A DNA stretch of 64,000 nt, from the NCBI GenBank assembly GCA_965243775.1, contig CBDEWF010000162.1:124001-188000 (forward strand), read 5' to 3'. Shown piece by piece: positions 52,312 through 61,624 of the stretch; position 1 is the stretch's first letter, and each line of letters begins with the position of its first letter. This DNA is from Sansalvadorimonas sp965243775. GTDB taxonomy: Bacteria; Pseudomonadota; Gammaproteobacteria; Pseudomonadales; Endozoicomonadaceae. The notes beneath the pieces are model-generated. The model ran no database searches. It saw only the letters and a program-made list of their open reading frames with translations, and was not told the origin of the DNA. A program made the translations under genes and the position numbers.

Positions 52312-52673
52312 GCTCTGTCTGAAATAAACTCAAACTAAAGAGTGAGAAAAAAACAAAAACAGGTAATTGTGTTAAAAACTGATAACTTACCAGGCAGTTT
52401 TGCCGGTTTTATTTGCCAACCAGTTTAATATCTCATGATATAACCAACTAAAACAGTCTTTTAAATTTTACGTAATCACCGTAGTATATCTGGTGTGAGT
52501 TCTGTACGGCTCTCGCCAAAGCGAAAAAAAATCAGATGCTTGCCATGTTCTGTGAAAAAAGGGGAGCGCAGAATTTGATGGCACAAGAGTAAATCTGCCG
52601 GGCCCGAGGGGCAGATACGCAGATGGCCCGGTATGAGTCTGCCGCTAATAACGACTAAAAACGGGTGGTGTGT
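52312..52673. other. Promoter/leader region of prkA
   Basis: This 360-bp AT-rich region between divergent genes shows no credible protein gene. Close to prkA the leader contains the perfect inverted repeat CCGGGCC (52597-52603) / GGCCCGG (52626-52632), which would form a hairpin in the mRNA about 40 nt before the start. A stress sigma-factor promoter is expected for this operon but I could not place one with confidence. Confidence 0.4.
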
Positions 52674-54596
52674 ATGTCCTTGTTTCATCATTATCAGAGC
52701 CGTTACGACTCCACACAGCAGGAAGAGATGAGCCTGCAGGAATATCTGGATCTGTGTAAGGAAGATTCCAGTGCCTATGCCAATGCCGCAGAGCGTATGT
52801 TGATGGCGATTGGCGAGGCGGAAATGGTCGATACCTCAAGAGACCCGCGCCTGAGCCGGATCTTTTCCAACAAAGTGATTAAACGTTATTCCGCATTTCC
52901 TGAATTTTATGGCATGGAAGAAGCGATTGAGCAGATTGTTTCCTATTTCCGTCATGCCGCGCAGGGTCTGGAAGAGAAGAAACAGATTCTCTACCTGCTG
53001 GGGCCGGTTGGTGGTGGTAAGTCCTCCCTGGCCGAACGTCTCAAGCAGTTAATGGAAAAAGTTCCTTTCTATGCCATCAAAGGTTCTCCGGTGTTTGAAT
53101 CACCACTGGGTCTTTTTGATGACACAGAAGATGGAGCCATCCTTTCTGAGGAGTATGGGATTCCGCGTCGCTATCTGCGACACATTATGTCCCCGTGGGC
53201 GGTGAAACGCCTGCACGAGTATGGAGGTGACATCTCCAAGTTCCGCGTTGTGAAACTCTACCCGAGTATTCTCAATCAAACTGCTATAGCCAAAACGGAG
53301 CCCGGTGATGAAAACAACCAGGATATTTCCAGCCTCGTTGGTAAGGTCGATATCCGACAGCTGGAAGAATTTTCTCAAGACGATCCAGATGCCTACAGCT
53401 TCTCAGGAGCTTTGTGTCGTGCCAATCAGGGCCTCATGGAATTCGTCGAAATGTTCAAGGCGCCCATCAAAGTACTACACCCACTACTGACAGCGACTCA
53501 GGAAGGTAATTACAACAGTACCGAAGGTCTTGGCGCGATTCCTTATGAAGGTATTCTGCTGGCGCACTCCAACGAGTCCGAGTGGCAGGCCTTCCGCAAC
53601 AACAAGACCAACGAAGCCTTTATTGACCGTGTGAATATCGTCAAGGTGCCTTACTGCACACGTGTCAGTGAAGAAGTTCATATCTACGAGAAGCTGCTTG
53701 AGCACAGCTCTCTGAAACATGCGCCCTGCGCTCCTGACACTCTGACCATGCTGGCGCAGTTTACTACTTTGTCTCGTATTAAGGAGCCTGAGAACTCCAA
53801 TTCCTTCTCCAAGATGCGGATATACGACGGTGAAAACCTGAAGGATACCGATCCTCACGCTAAGTCTCTGCAGGAGTACAAGGATGCAGCGGGTGTGGAT
53901 GAGGGTATGGAAGGTCTCTCTACCCGTTTCGCCTTCAAGACCCTGTCCAAGGTGTTTAACTTTGACCCTGCCGAAGTGGCAGCCAACCCGGTTCACCTGC
54001 TCTATGTGCTGGAACGTGAAATCGAACAGCAGCAGTTCCCGCAGGAAACCCACGACCGCTACATGCGTTATATCAAGGAGTATCTGGCGCCGAAGTATGT
54101 GGAGTTCCTGGGTAAAGAGATTCAGACCGCTTATCTGGAGTCCTACTCCGAGTATGGTCAGAACATCTTTGACCGTTATATCACCTATGCCGATTTCTGG
54201 ATTCAGGATCAGGAGTTCCGTGATCCGGATACCGGCCATATTCTCGACCGCCCAACTCTGAACGAAGAGCTGGAGAAAATTGAGAAGCCTGCCGGCATTG
54301 CTAACCCGAAAGATTTCCGTAACGAAGTGGTGAACTTCGTTCTGCGGGCGCGGGCCAACCATGAAGGCAAGAATCCTCAATGGCTCAGCTACGAGAAGAT
54401 GCGTTCAGTGATTGAGAAGAAGATGTTCTCCAACACAGAAGATCTGCTACCGGTTATCAGCTTCAACACCAAGTCCAGCAAAGAAGAGAAGAAGAAGCAT
54501 CACGACTTTGTTGAGCGGATGATGAAGCACGGTTACACAGAGAAGCAGGTACGGCTGTTATGTGAGTGGTACATCCGGGTTCGCAAGTCTCAATAA
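52674..54596 (+). CDS. prkA: PrkA family serine protein kinase (YeaG)
   Basis: From the ATG at 52674 this is a 640-aa protein with an AAA+ ATPase core in the N-terminal half (Walker A GPVGGGKSS, residues 110-118; HPLLTATQEGNYNST) and the PrkA kinase-like C-terminal domain (PEDLLPVISFNTKSSKEEKK-type region, then HDFVERMMKHGYTEKQVRLL). It is orthologous to E. coli YeaG, linked with YeaH and YcgB in sustained nitrogen starvation and stationary-phase responses. First gene of prkA-yeaH-spoVR. GTGs at 52665 and 52668 extend the frame, but MSLFHHYQSRY is the family start. Confidence 0.95.
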   Translation: MSLFHHYQSRYDSTQQEEMSLQEYLDLCKEDSSAYANAAERMLMAIGEAEMVDTSRDPRLSRIFSNKVIKRYSAFPEFYGMEEAIEQIVSYFRHAAQGLEEKKQILYLLGPVGGGKSSLAERLKQLMEKVPFYAIKGSPVFESPLGLFDDTEDGAILSEEYGIPRRYLRHIMSPWAVKRLHEYGGDISKFRVVKLYPSILNQTAIAKTEPGDENNQDISSLVGKVDIRQLEEFSQDDPDAYSFSGALCRANQGLMEFVEMFKAPIKVLHPLLTATQEGNYNSTEGLGAIPYEGILLAHSNESEWQAFRNNKTNEAFIDRVNIVKVPYCTRVSEEVHIYEKLLEHSSLKHAPCAPDTLTMLAQFTTLSRIKEPENSNSFSKMRIYDGENLKDTDPHAKSLQEYKDAAGVDEGMEGLSTRFAFKTLSKVFNFDPAEVAANPVHLLYVLEREIEQQQFPQETHDRYMRYIKEYLAPKYVEFLGKEIQTAYLESYSEYGQNIFDRYITYADFWIQDQEFRDPDTGHILDRPTLNEELEKIEKPAGIANPKDFRNEVVNFVLRARANHEGKNPQWLSYEKMRSVIEKKMFSNTEDLLPVISFNTKSSKEEKKKHHDFVERMMKHGYTEKQVRLLCEWYIRVRKSQ

Positions 54597-54694
54597 ACGA
54601 GACAGTGATGTGTGACGAAGCTGATCTGGACTGATGATAGGGCAGCCCAGATCTATTCAACAGCTAAGGGATACGGCATTGCGAATGTGTTGTT

Positions 54695-54762
54695 GTCGTC
54701 ATTCCCGCGAAAGCGGGAATCTACCACGATAAGTGGATCCCCGCTTTCGCGGGGATGACGAC
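54695..54762. repeat. REP-like palindromic repeat between prkA and yeaH
   Basis: GTCGTCATTCCCGCGAAAG at 54695-54713 and its continuation to 54724 are mirrored by 54733-54762 with a few mismatches, giving about 30-bp arms around an 8-bp centre. Each arm holds its own smaller palindrome (TCCCGCGAAAGCGGGA and CCCCGCTTTCGCGGGG). This CATTCCCGCGAAAGCGGGAAT type is a common dispersed repeat in proteobacteria. A second small dyad, GACCGTTAT/ATAACGGTC, follows at 54760-54784. It may act as an mRNA processing or partial termination site inside the operon. Confidence 0.85.
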
Positions 54763-54849
54763 CGTTATGCGAGGATAACGGTCGTTACGAGAGGATGACA
54801 ATGGTGTGTTCTGCTTTGCTCCTCCCTCAACACAAAGCTGGAGGCGTTT

Positions 54850-56136
54850 ATGAGCAGCATAATCATAGACCGCCGTCGTAACAGTAAGGGCAAGAGTACG
54901 GTGAACCGCGAGCGCTTTATGCGCCGCTATCGTAATCATATCCGCAAAGCTGTGAACGATGCGGTCAACAGCAGAAGCATCACCGATACGGACAGCGGTG
55001 AAGAGATCAGCATAAATAAAAAGAATCTGTCCGAGCCCTTTTTTCATCATGGCAAGGGTGGCAAGCGTGAGCAGACTCACCCTGGAAACAAAGAGTTTAT
55101 AACCGGAGATCGCTTTAAACGCCCGAAAGGTGGCGGAGGCGGTGGTGGAGCTGGTGATGGCGACGCTTCCGACAGCGGCGAAGGTATGGATGATTTTGTT
55201 TTCCAGATCGACCGTGATGAATTCCTGGAATATCTGTTCGATGATCTTGAACTGCCCAATATGGTGCGCAAGGAGCTGAAGGACAGCACCGAGTTTTCCT
55301 GGCGTCGCGGTGGCTTTACCAATGTGGGATCACCGGACCGGATCAATGTTATCCGCTCCCTGCGTGGTGCCCATGCCCGCCGTATTGCTCTTTCCGGTAA
55401 GGATCGAAAAGAGATCCGCGCTCTGAAAAGAGAACTGCGGGAGATGGAAGTCAGTCCTGATGAGACCGACAAAGATAGGGCGGCTGAGATTCAGCTGCGC
55501 ATCAAAGAGTTGAATGAAAAGATCAAACGCCTGCCGTTTATTGACGACTTTGATCTTAAGTTTAACAACATGATCAAGGTTCCCATTCCTTCCAGCAAAG
55601 CTGTGATGTTCTGTGTGATGGACGTGTCCGGTTCCATGACCCGGGATATCAAGGATATGGCCAAACGCTTCTTCTTCCTGCTCTATATGTTCCTGCAGAG
55701 GAACTACAAGAAGGTGGATGTGGTGTTTATTCGCCACCATGCCGAAGCGAAAGAGTGCGATGAGCATGACTTCTTCTACGCCCGGGAGACTGGCGGTACG
55801 GTGGTTTCTTCTGCTCTGACCCTGACCCGGGACATTATGCAGGATCGCTACAACCCCAAGGATTACAACATCTATGTAGCTCAGGCTTCGGATGGTGATA
55901 ACTGGGAAGCGGATTCACCGAAGTGTTCCAAGATTATTAGTGAAGATTTGATGCCCCTGCTCTCTTACTACTCCTACGTTGAGATTACAGACAGGCATCA
56001 CCAAAACCTGTGGCATGAATACAAGAGGCTGGAGAAAGATCATCCCGACTACTTTGCCATGGCGCATATACGCTCCCCGGCAGATATATACCCGGTATTC
56101 CGGGAGTTGTTCGAAAAGCGGGAGGTGACCGCATGA
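54850..56136 (+). CDS. yeaH: YeaH/YhbH family protein (DUF444), VWA-like
   Basis: This 428-aa protein has a basic N-terminus (IDRRRNSKGKSTVNRERFMR), a Gly-rich linker (PKGGGGGGGAGDGDASDSG) and a C-terminal von Willebrand A-like domain with the MIDAS-like motif FCVMDVSGSMTRDIKDMAKR, ending FRELFEKREVT. It acts with the PrkA kinase and SpoVR protein; the biochemical role is not established. The start overlaps nothing; its stop overlaps the spoVR ATG (ATGA). Confidence 0.95.
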   Translation: MSSIIIDRRRNSKGKSTVNRERFMRRYRNHIRKAVNDAVNSRSITDTDSGEEISINKKNLSEPFFHHGKGGKREQTHPGNKEFITGDRFKRPKGGGGGGGAGDGDASDSGEGMDDFVFQIDRDEFLEYLFDDLELPNMVRKELKDSTEFSWRRGGFTNVGSPDRINVIRSLRGAHARRIALSGKDRKEIRALKRELREMEVSPDETDKDRAAEIQLRIKELNEKIKRLPFIDDFDLKFNNMIKVPIPSSKAVMFCVMDVSGSMTRDIKDMAKRFFFLLYMFLQRNYKKVDVVFIRHHAEAKECDEHDFFYARETGGTVVSSALTLTRDIMQDRYNPKDYNIYVAQASDGDNWEADSPKCSKIISEDLMPLLSYYSYVEITDRHHQNLWHEYKRLEKDHPDYFAMAHIRSPADIYPVFRELFEKREVTA

Positions 56137-57674
56137 GCAAGAAAAAGAACACCAAACAGGATGCTCAGCCGCTGTTCACCGGTTCGGAGTGGAACTTTGA
56201 GCTGATTGAAACCGTGGATCAGGAGATTGCCAGGATCGCTGAAGAGTTTGGTCTGGATACTTATCCCAACCAGATTGAAGTGATCTGCTCTGAGCAGATG
56301 CTGGATGCCTATGCATCTGTGGGCATGCCATTGATGTATAACCACTGGTCTTACGGTAAGCACTTCCTCTCCAACCAGGCGAATTACCAGCGTGGCCGGA
56401 TGGGCTTGGCTTACGAGATCGTAATCAACTCCAATCCCTGTATCTCTTACCTTATGGAAGAGAACTCCATGACTATGCAGACATTGGTTATCGCCCATGC
56501 CTGCTACGGCCATAACTCTTTCTTCAAAGGGAATTACCTGTTCAGGGAGTGGACGGATGCGGATTCCATTATCGACTACCTGCTCTTTGCCAAGAACTAC
56601 ATTGCCAAATGTGAAGAGATGCACGGTGTTGATGCGGTGGAAGAGGTGCTGGATGCCTGCCATGCCCTGCAGAGCCAGGGTGTGAACCGGTATAAACGTC
56701 CGAAGCCGCTTTCTGCCAATGAGGAAAAACATCGTCAGAAGGATCGCGAGGAGTATATCCAGCGAACCCTGAACGATATCTGGACCACAATTCCCCATAA
56801 GTTCCGCAAGAAAGAGGAGCATGAGGAGCACTTCCCGAAAGACCCGGAAGAGAACCTGCTCTACTTTATCGAGAAGCATGCGCCTCTGCTGGAAACCTGG
56901 CAGCGAGAGCTGATTCGCATTGTTCGCAAGATGGGGCAGTATTTTTATCCCCAGAAGCAGACCAAAGTGATGAACGAAGGCTGGGCCACTTTCTGGCACT
57001 ACACTCTGATGACTGAGCTGCATGATCGCGGCAAGATCACAGATGGTTCCATGCTTGAATTCCTGCAGTCCCACACTAATGTGGTTTATCAACCGGAATT
57101 TGACGATCCACGGTACAGCGGTATTAATCCATACACGCTGGGCTTCAATATCTTTATGGATATCAAGCGCATCTGCCTTGAGCCAACGGATGAAGATCGG
57201 GAGTGGTTCCCGGATATTGCTGGCTGTAAAGACTGGGTACCGGTTCTGGATTACGCCATGCGTAACTTCAAAGATGAGAGTTTTATCTTGCAGTACCTGT
57301 CACCGAAGGTGATGCGGGATATGCGCTTCTTCACTATTCGTGATGATGATGCCAACCCTTATCTGGAAGTGTCAGCTATTCACAATGATGAAGGTTACCG
57401 GCAACTGCGTCAGAATTTGGCGGCTCAGTACAACCTTGGCAATCAGGAACCCAATATTCAGGTGTATGACGTGGATGTGCGTGGTGACCGTTCAATTACC
57501 TTGCGGCATTACATGCACGACCGTTGTCCTCTGGATGAGCAAAGCGCTGTTGAGATCCTGGATCATATCAAGAACCTGTGGGGGTTTGATGTGAAACTGG
57601 AGTCGTTCGATGGTGAAAAAACCATCGCAACCTACCCGCCATCCGCTGAGGATGGAGATAATAAGGCTGCTTAA
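56133..57674 (+). CDS. spoVR: SpoVR family protein (YcgB)
   Basis: This 513-aa protein contains MYNHWSYGKHFLSNQANYQR, AHACYGHNSFFKGNYLFREW and KVMNEGWATFWHYTLMTELH, the conserved SpoVR His/Glu-rich blocks. SpoVR proteins take part in spore cortex formation in Bacillus, and in gammaproteobacteria accompany YeaG-YeaH. It is translationally coupled to yeaH and followed by a terminator at 57699. Length is standard. Confidence 0.96.
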   Translation: MSKKKNTKQDAQPLFTGSEWNFELIETVDQEIARIAEEFGLDTYPNQIEVICSEQMLDAYASVGMPLMYNHWSYGKHFLSNQANYQRGRMGLAYEIVINSNPCISYLMEENSMTMQTLVIAHACYGHNSFFKGNYLFREWTDADSIIDYLLFAKNYIAKCEEMHGVDAVEEVLDACHALQSQGVNRYKRPKPLSANEEKHRQKDREEYIQRTLNDIWTTIPHKFRKKEEHEEHFPKDPEENLLYFIEKHAPLLETWQRELIRIVRKMGQYFYPQKQTKVMNEGWATFWHYTLMTELHDRGKITDGSMLEFLQSHTNVVYQPEFDDPRYSGINPYTLGFNIFMDIKRICLEPTDEDREWFPDIAGCKDWVPVLDYAMRNFKDESFILQYLSPKVMRDMRFFTIRDDDANPYLEVSAIHNDEGYRQLRQNLAAQYNLGNQEPNIQVYDVDVRGDRSITLRHYMHDRCPLDEQSAVEILDHIKNLWGFDVKLESFDGEKTIATYPPSAEDGDNKAA

Positions 57675-57698
57675 CAGCCATCTTTCTCTCTTGTGTTT

Positions 57699-57727
57699 GA
57701 CCGGACTTTTTGTTCGGTCTTTTTTTC
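57699..57727 (+). terminator. Rho-independent terminator after spoVR
   Basis: GACCGGAC-TTTTT-GTTCGGTC forms an 8-bp stem with one mismatch, followed by TTTTTTT. It ends the prkA-yeaH-spoVR operon. Confidence 0.88.
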
Positions 57728-57809
57728 TTGCCGTGTCCATTCTGCTGACGTTGTCATTTCGAGCTGGCTTTTGATGGCTGTAATTGAGTTGTGTATCTCA
57801 TTTACGTGT

Positions 57810-60608
57810 TTATTTAGTATCTCCCAGATAGCCCCTCTGCCTCAGAAGTAGCTTTACCTCATTGGGATAAACATGTTCATTAATTTCTGTTTTTATCCAA
57901 TCGGAGAAAGGCTTATCGTCGATATATACATCGCTGAACCTGTAGTCACTCGGTAGCATAGCGGCCATAGTGGGCGCTATGCTTAAGCCATTTTTGTTCC
58001 TAAGGTCAAAGAGTTTGAAGTTGTAAAGGCTCTTCAGGATATAGGTGCTATTCCAATAATTGCTTGCAATGGTTTTTAATGGTGAAAGAGTAGTTATTAT
58101 GGGTATCCTGCCTATCTTGAATTGCGTAGCAATGTCGCCGGGGTTTCTTTTTTTTACCATATGGGCCAAATGCAATTTATACAGGCAGGGAACCGGCCAT
58201 TTTTTCAGTAATTTATACCAAGGCTTCTTGTCGCTGGCAACGCTCTTGGTGGTGTTAAGTTCGGTTTGTAAAATCGTAAGCTCATTCTCTAAGAAGAGTG
58301 CGTTTAAGCTATCCAGGCTTGTGTTAGCTGGCTGAAGTTCAAGCCTGGCGTAGGCCACCTCGATTGCACTACCAATCATAACTATTTGTTTGGTAAAATC
58401 GCAGTCTTCAGGCATATGCCGATAAATATCAGAGCGAACCTTGTCGGTCGTGTATTCCTTAAACTTGAGACCTCTCAGTTTTCGTAGTTTCTTGATGATT
58501 TGCTTTATACTCAGCCCATAGTGCCGCATCTGGTAAACCAGTTTAGAGTGAGTCAGGTTTCCATTTGCCAGATATATCTTTAGCACTGCCAATGCTTCTT
58601 GCTGCTGTTTGCGGCTTGATGAGGTAGCAAGCCATGTATTTAAATGTGCTTTATAAGGATCAGATCTGACCGCACCATGAAGTAATCTTGTTGAATCAAA
58701 ATTATTGAGATCACTCTCTTTCCATTTTGTACAGGCTGGAAAGTCAGGGGCGAACGGGTTAGGAACGGAGTTTCTGCCCAAAACAGAAGCAATGGCACAA
58801 GGACTTTTTTTATTTGCATACATCAAGCAACAGAACTCATTAAGTGCTTTTAGCCCCACTGCTTTATCTTTTTCATTGTTCGAAGAAAAACACATTGTCA
58901 GATAGCGGATCGGCATGAACTGAATACGAACCACGTCGTTGAAAAATACGCCCTCATCAATAGCAAACTTATAATAATGTTCTTGATGCCAACTATTCCC
59001 AGGTTTTCCAAGTAAAGATCTAACTGGTCGCAGTCGCTCGACTATTTTGTCAAGAATGTTTTGCTTCGATGCAGCGTTCGTATTAGAGCGGTTAAAGCGA
59101 CAGAATAAAAACTCTTTCAGTGCATCTTTGGCATTATTGCCTCCAGTTTTTATTTGTCTAACCAGTTCTGTTAGCTCCGTATTTGAAGCAGGTCTCTCCA
59201 GTGTTGAACGTTGCATTTTTTCTGGCTCTTCTGCCAGTTTCAGCATTTTTGCTCCATCTGCTGGGGAAAAGTGAGTACTTATATGCTCCCTTATTCTATT
59301 CACGTTTGGAAAAATCCAACTCATAGGAGAGCGTCCGCGCTTCCTGGATTTGAAATTTATGGACACTTTGAGATGACAAAGGCAGAAGAAAAGATAGATA
59401 TTCAGATAGTGATCATTTCCCTGTAATACTGCATCAGTCAATGTTTTGAGGGCTTTCGCCTGATTTGCTTTGCACTCAGCTAATAGCTGCTTGTCATCCT
59501 CAGTGAGAGTCTTTTCAAAGTCGAATGTAGCAGTTTCTTTGCTGGCAAATGCCTTCTTGTGAGGGAAAGTCTTTTTCAGGGTTACCTTGTCCTGGCTGAT
59601 TTCGTAGTAAAGTTCAGGCAACTGAAATATATCGCTGCCTATTTTGGAAAAATCGACATCTGCAGCCTCAGGGAAATAGTTAAATGTCAGTTCTTCGTTA
59701 GCTTCTATGCGCCGAGAAGCGACGATAGCTGCCATAACCGTTTCGTTGTTGTGTTGCCCGGGAGCGACAGTGAGCCTCTTGATGTTGTGCACTTCTGCCT
59801 GCCTTGAGCAAAGAGAAATTGGAATGACATTGCCATCCATACTGTGGTTTAGGTAAGCCAGCGCATTGCCACCCTGCAAACCGTCAATTCCCAGCTCTAT
59901 GTTTGTGCCGCTGATATAAATATATGTCCACAAAATATGAGAATCGGGTAACTTAATAATTTCTACCTGTCCATCATTGTCTTGCCAGGTTATATACATA
60001 GTAGGAGCTAGTTTTTCCGCAGGTATACCAGCTTTACGCCGGTAATCAGCAAGAACTTTTTTACTGACCTTGCAGTGTTTAACAAGTCGTCCCTTATAAA
60101 AACCTATAAATTCTCCTTTGATATAATCTCTTGTTGCGAAAACCCCCGTTCCTGCAATATCACTCTTATCGGTATAAACCATTTCAGAAAAGTGGTGCTT
60201 GTCTACCAAATCTCTCAGGCTATCCCCATTGACCCGGATCGTAAGATCGTCAGTGAGGCAATGCTCAGGAATCATAATTCGTCCAAGCTCTGTGCGGGTC
60301 GGTAAATACCATTTGATCTCAGCAGAGTCTGCAGCTTGAGTTTTTTGGGGAGGTATTTGTTGCGGTATGACTTTAGTCTGGTGTTTTTTTGCGGGCGTTG
60401 GTTGAGAAATGGAGGGACGCTTTCTCAAAGCCCGGGTCGTTGTGCCTGCATACTGATTTATGAGGGAATTTGTATTTGTTGTAGCAGGTTTCAACTTTTT
60501 TACATTACGAACGCCGGATGTTCTCCTGCGTTTCCTCTGTAAATGATCGGGATTGGTAGCCCCTGATGTAAAGCTGCTTTGGGCAGGAGACGTTCCTATT
60601 GTATCCAT
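57810..60608 (-). CDS. SET-domain protein, putative host-directed lysine methyltransferase
   Basis: This low-GC gene encodes 932 aa from the ATG at 60608 (954 if a TTG at 60674 is used). Numbering from the longer form, a strongly basic cluster at 45-63 (HLQRKRRRTSG, NVKKLKP) looks like a nuclear localisation signal. A SET domain spans about 165-335, with the three family motifs: SDIAGTGVFATRDYIKGEFI, NALAYLNHSMDGNV and EELTFNYF. The last carries the expected catalytic Tyr. The remaining 600 residues are helical, without a recognised domain. Bacterial SET proteins of this kind, such as Legionella RomA and Chlamydia NUE, modify host chromatin, so an effector role is the leading idea (inference). 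No secretion signal is visible. It is flanked by ordinary regulatory and stress genes. Confidence 0.8.
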   Translation of the reverse strand: MDTIGTSPAQSSFTSGATNPDHLQRKRRRTSGVRNVKKLKPATTNTNSLINQYAGTTTRALRKRPSISQPTPAKKHQTKVIPQQIPPQKTQAADSAEIKWYLPTRTELGRIMIPEHCLTDDLTIRVNGDSLRDLVDKHHFSEMVYTDKSDIAGTGVFATRDYIKGEFIGFYKGRLVKHCKVSKKVLADYRRKAGIPAEKLAPTMYITWQDNDGQVEIIKLPDSHILWTYIYISGTNIELGIDGLQGGNALAYLNHSMDGNVIPISLCSRQAEVHNIKRLTVAPGQHNNETVMAAIVASRRIEANEELTFNYFPEAADVDFSKIGSDIFQLPELYYEISQDKVTLKKTFPHKKAFASKETATFDFEKTLTEDDKQLLAECKANQAKALKTLTDAVLQGNDHYLNIYLFFCLCHLKVSINFKSRKRGRSPMSWIFPNVNRIREHISTHFSPADGAKMLKLAEEPEKMQRSTLERPASNTELTELVRQIKTGGNNAKDALKEFLFCRFNRSNTNAASKQNILDKIVERLRPVRSLLGKPGNSWHQEHYYKFAIDEGVFFNDVVRIQFMPIRYLTMCFSSNNEKDKAVGLKALNEFCCLMYANKKSPCAIASVLGRNSVPNPFAPDFPACTKWKESDLNNFDSTRLLHGAVRSDPYKAHLNTWLATSSSRKQQQEALAVLKIYLANGNLTHSKLVYQMRHYGLSIKQIIKKLRKLRGLKFKEYTTDKVRSDIYRHMPEDCDFTKQIVMIGSAIEVAYARLELQPANTSLDSLNALFLENELTILQTELNTTKSVASDKKPWYKLLKKWPVPCLYKLHLAHMVKKRNPGDIATQFKIGRIPIITTLSPLKTIASNYWNSTYILKSLYNFKLFDLRNKNGLSIAPTMAAMLPSDYRFSDVYIDDKPFSDWIKTEINEHVYPNEVKLLLRQRGYLGDTK

Positions 60609-60730
60609 AGTAGAACAAGGAGTATTGATAGATGGATCTATGTTTGCATGGTTATGAATACTTTTGCAGAACAAACCAGTAAGCGCTGCTAACGTATTGG
60701 CTCATTTAAGCATGACTGTCAGGAAAAAAA

Positions 60731-61474
60731 TCATGACTTACGAATAGCTCTTTTTACGGATGAAATATGCCTGCGGCTAACCGTTAAAGATTGATCGACT
60801 CCTTTGATGGTTAATTGGTAGATTCCATCAATATTACGGGTCATATTTTCTATGGACTTTTTGGCAACCAGGGCATTTCTGTGAATACGGACAAAGCTGT
60901 CTCCCAGTCTTTCCTGCAGGCTTTTCAGTGGTTCATCAATCAGAACTTCACCCTTGGGATAACGAACAGTCACATATTTCTGGTCAGCCTGAAAAAACGA
61001 GATTTGGTTGATGGGGATCAGCTCAACACCATGACGGGTTCGGGCAAGAATATGGTCATGCTCTTCTTCAAGGTTGTCCAGCTCTGAGTTTTGCAGGGCA
61101 TTAAGCTGGGAGCGGGTCAGACGCTTTGCCCGTTGCAGGGATTTTTTAAGTTGTGCCTTACGGACAGGCTTAAGCAGATAGTCGATAGCCTGAGCCTTAA
61201 AAGCACTTAACGCGTGCTGATCGTAGGCCGTACAAAAGATAACTGCTGGCGGCGTTTCCATTTCGGCAATTTTAACGGCGCATGCCAGTCCGTCCATTCC
61301 AGGCATTTGGATATCCAGAAGAACAGCATCTGGTTCAGTTTTCTGAATCAGTTCTAAAGCCTGTATACCATTGGCCGCTGTATCTTCAATGGGGGTTATG
61401 CCTTTGATATCAGAGAGCATGGCCTTGAGCCGTTCCCTGGCCAGGGGTTCGTCATCACAAATCAGCACTTTCAT
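60731..61474 (-). CDS. algR: LytTR-family response regulator, AlgR-like
   Basis: This 247-aa protein has a receiver domain (1-120; MKVLICDDEPLARERLKAML; phosphoacceptor Asp54 in VLLDIQMPGMDG; YLLKPVRKAQL with the conserved Lys) and a C-terminal LytTR DNA-binding domain (about 140-245; VELIPINQISFFQADQKYVT, RIHRNALVAKKSIENM). This pairs with the sensor kinase encoded 150 bp upstream. AlgR-type regulators control surface polysaccharide and motility in pseudomonads; the regulon here is unknown. Confidence 0.92.
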   Translation of the reverse strand: MKVLICDDEPLARERLKAMLSDIKGITPIEDTAANGIQALELIQKTEPDAVLLDIQMPGMDGLACAVKIAEMETPPAVIFCTAYDQHALSAFKAQAIDYLLKPVRKAQLKKSLQRAKRLTRSQLNALQNSELDNLEEEHDHILARTRHGVELIPINQISFFQADQKYVTVRYPKGEVLIDEPLKSLQERLGDSFVRIHRNALVAKKSIENMTRNIDGIYQLTIKGVDQSLTVSRRHISSVKRAIRKS

Positions 61475-61488
61475 CTTGTTGTGGCATC

Positions 61489-61611
61489 TTTTGTTTTCGT
61501 CAGCTCAAATTTTGTTTTCGGTAGCTCAATTTTTATTTTCACTAGCTCAAGGCTGCTGGCTGTTTGCATAGTTACTGCCTGGTTACTGCATAATAGTTAC
61601 TACATAGTTAC
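61489..61611. repeat. Phased 21-bp tandem repeats and GTTAC repeats upstream of algR
   Basis: Three imperfect 21-bp units (plus-strand form TTTTGTTTTCGTCAGCTCAAA) occupy 61489-61509, 61510-61530 and 61531-61551. They begin 15 bp upstream of the regulator start. They are followed by four GTTAC(T) copies at 61571, 61582, 61596 and 61607. A 21-bp period is two helical turns, so the units face the same side of the DNA. The region lies between kinase and regulator genes and includes the mRNA leader of algR. Confidence 0.8.
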
Positions 61612-61624
61612 GCTAAATCTGGTT

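Noticed and set aside
54695..54762. CRISPR-like repeat
   Set aside because: There are only two arms in inverted orientation and no regular spacers or cas genes; it is a palindromic dispersed repeat.
53484..57092. Minus-strand open frames of about 300-350 codons opposite prkA and spoVR
   Set aside because: They have the same explanation: high-GC third positions leave the reverse strand open, and the translations resemble no protein family.
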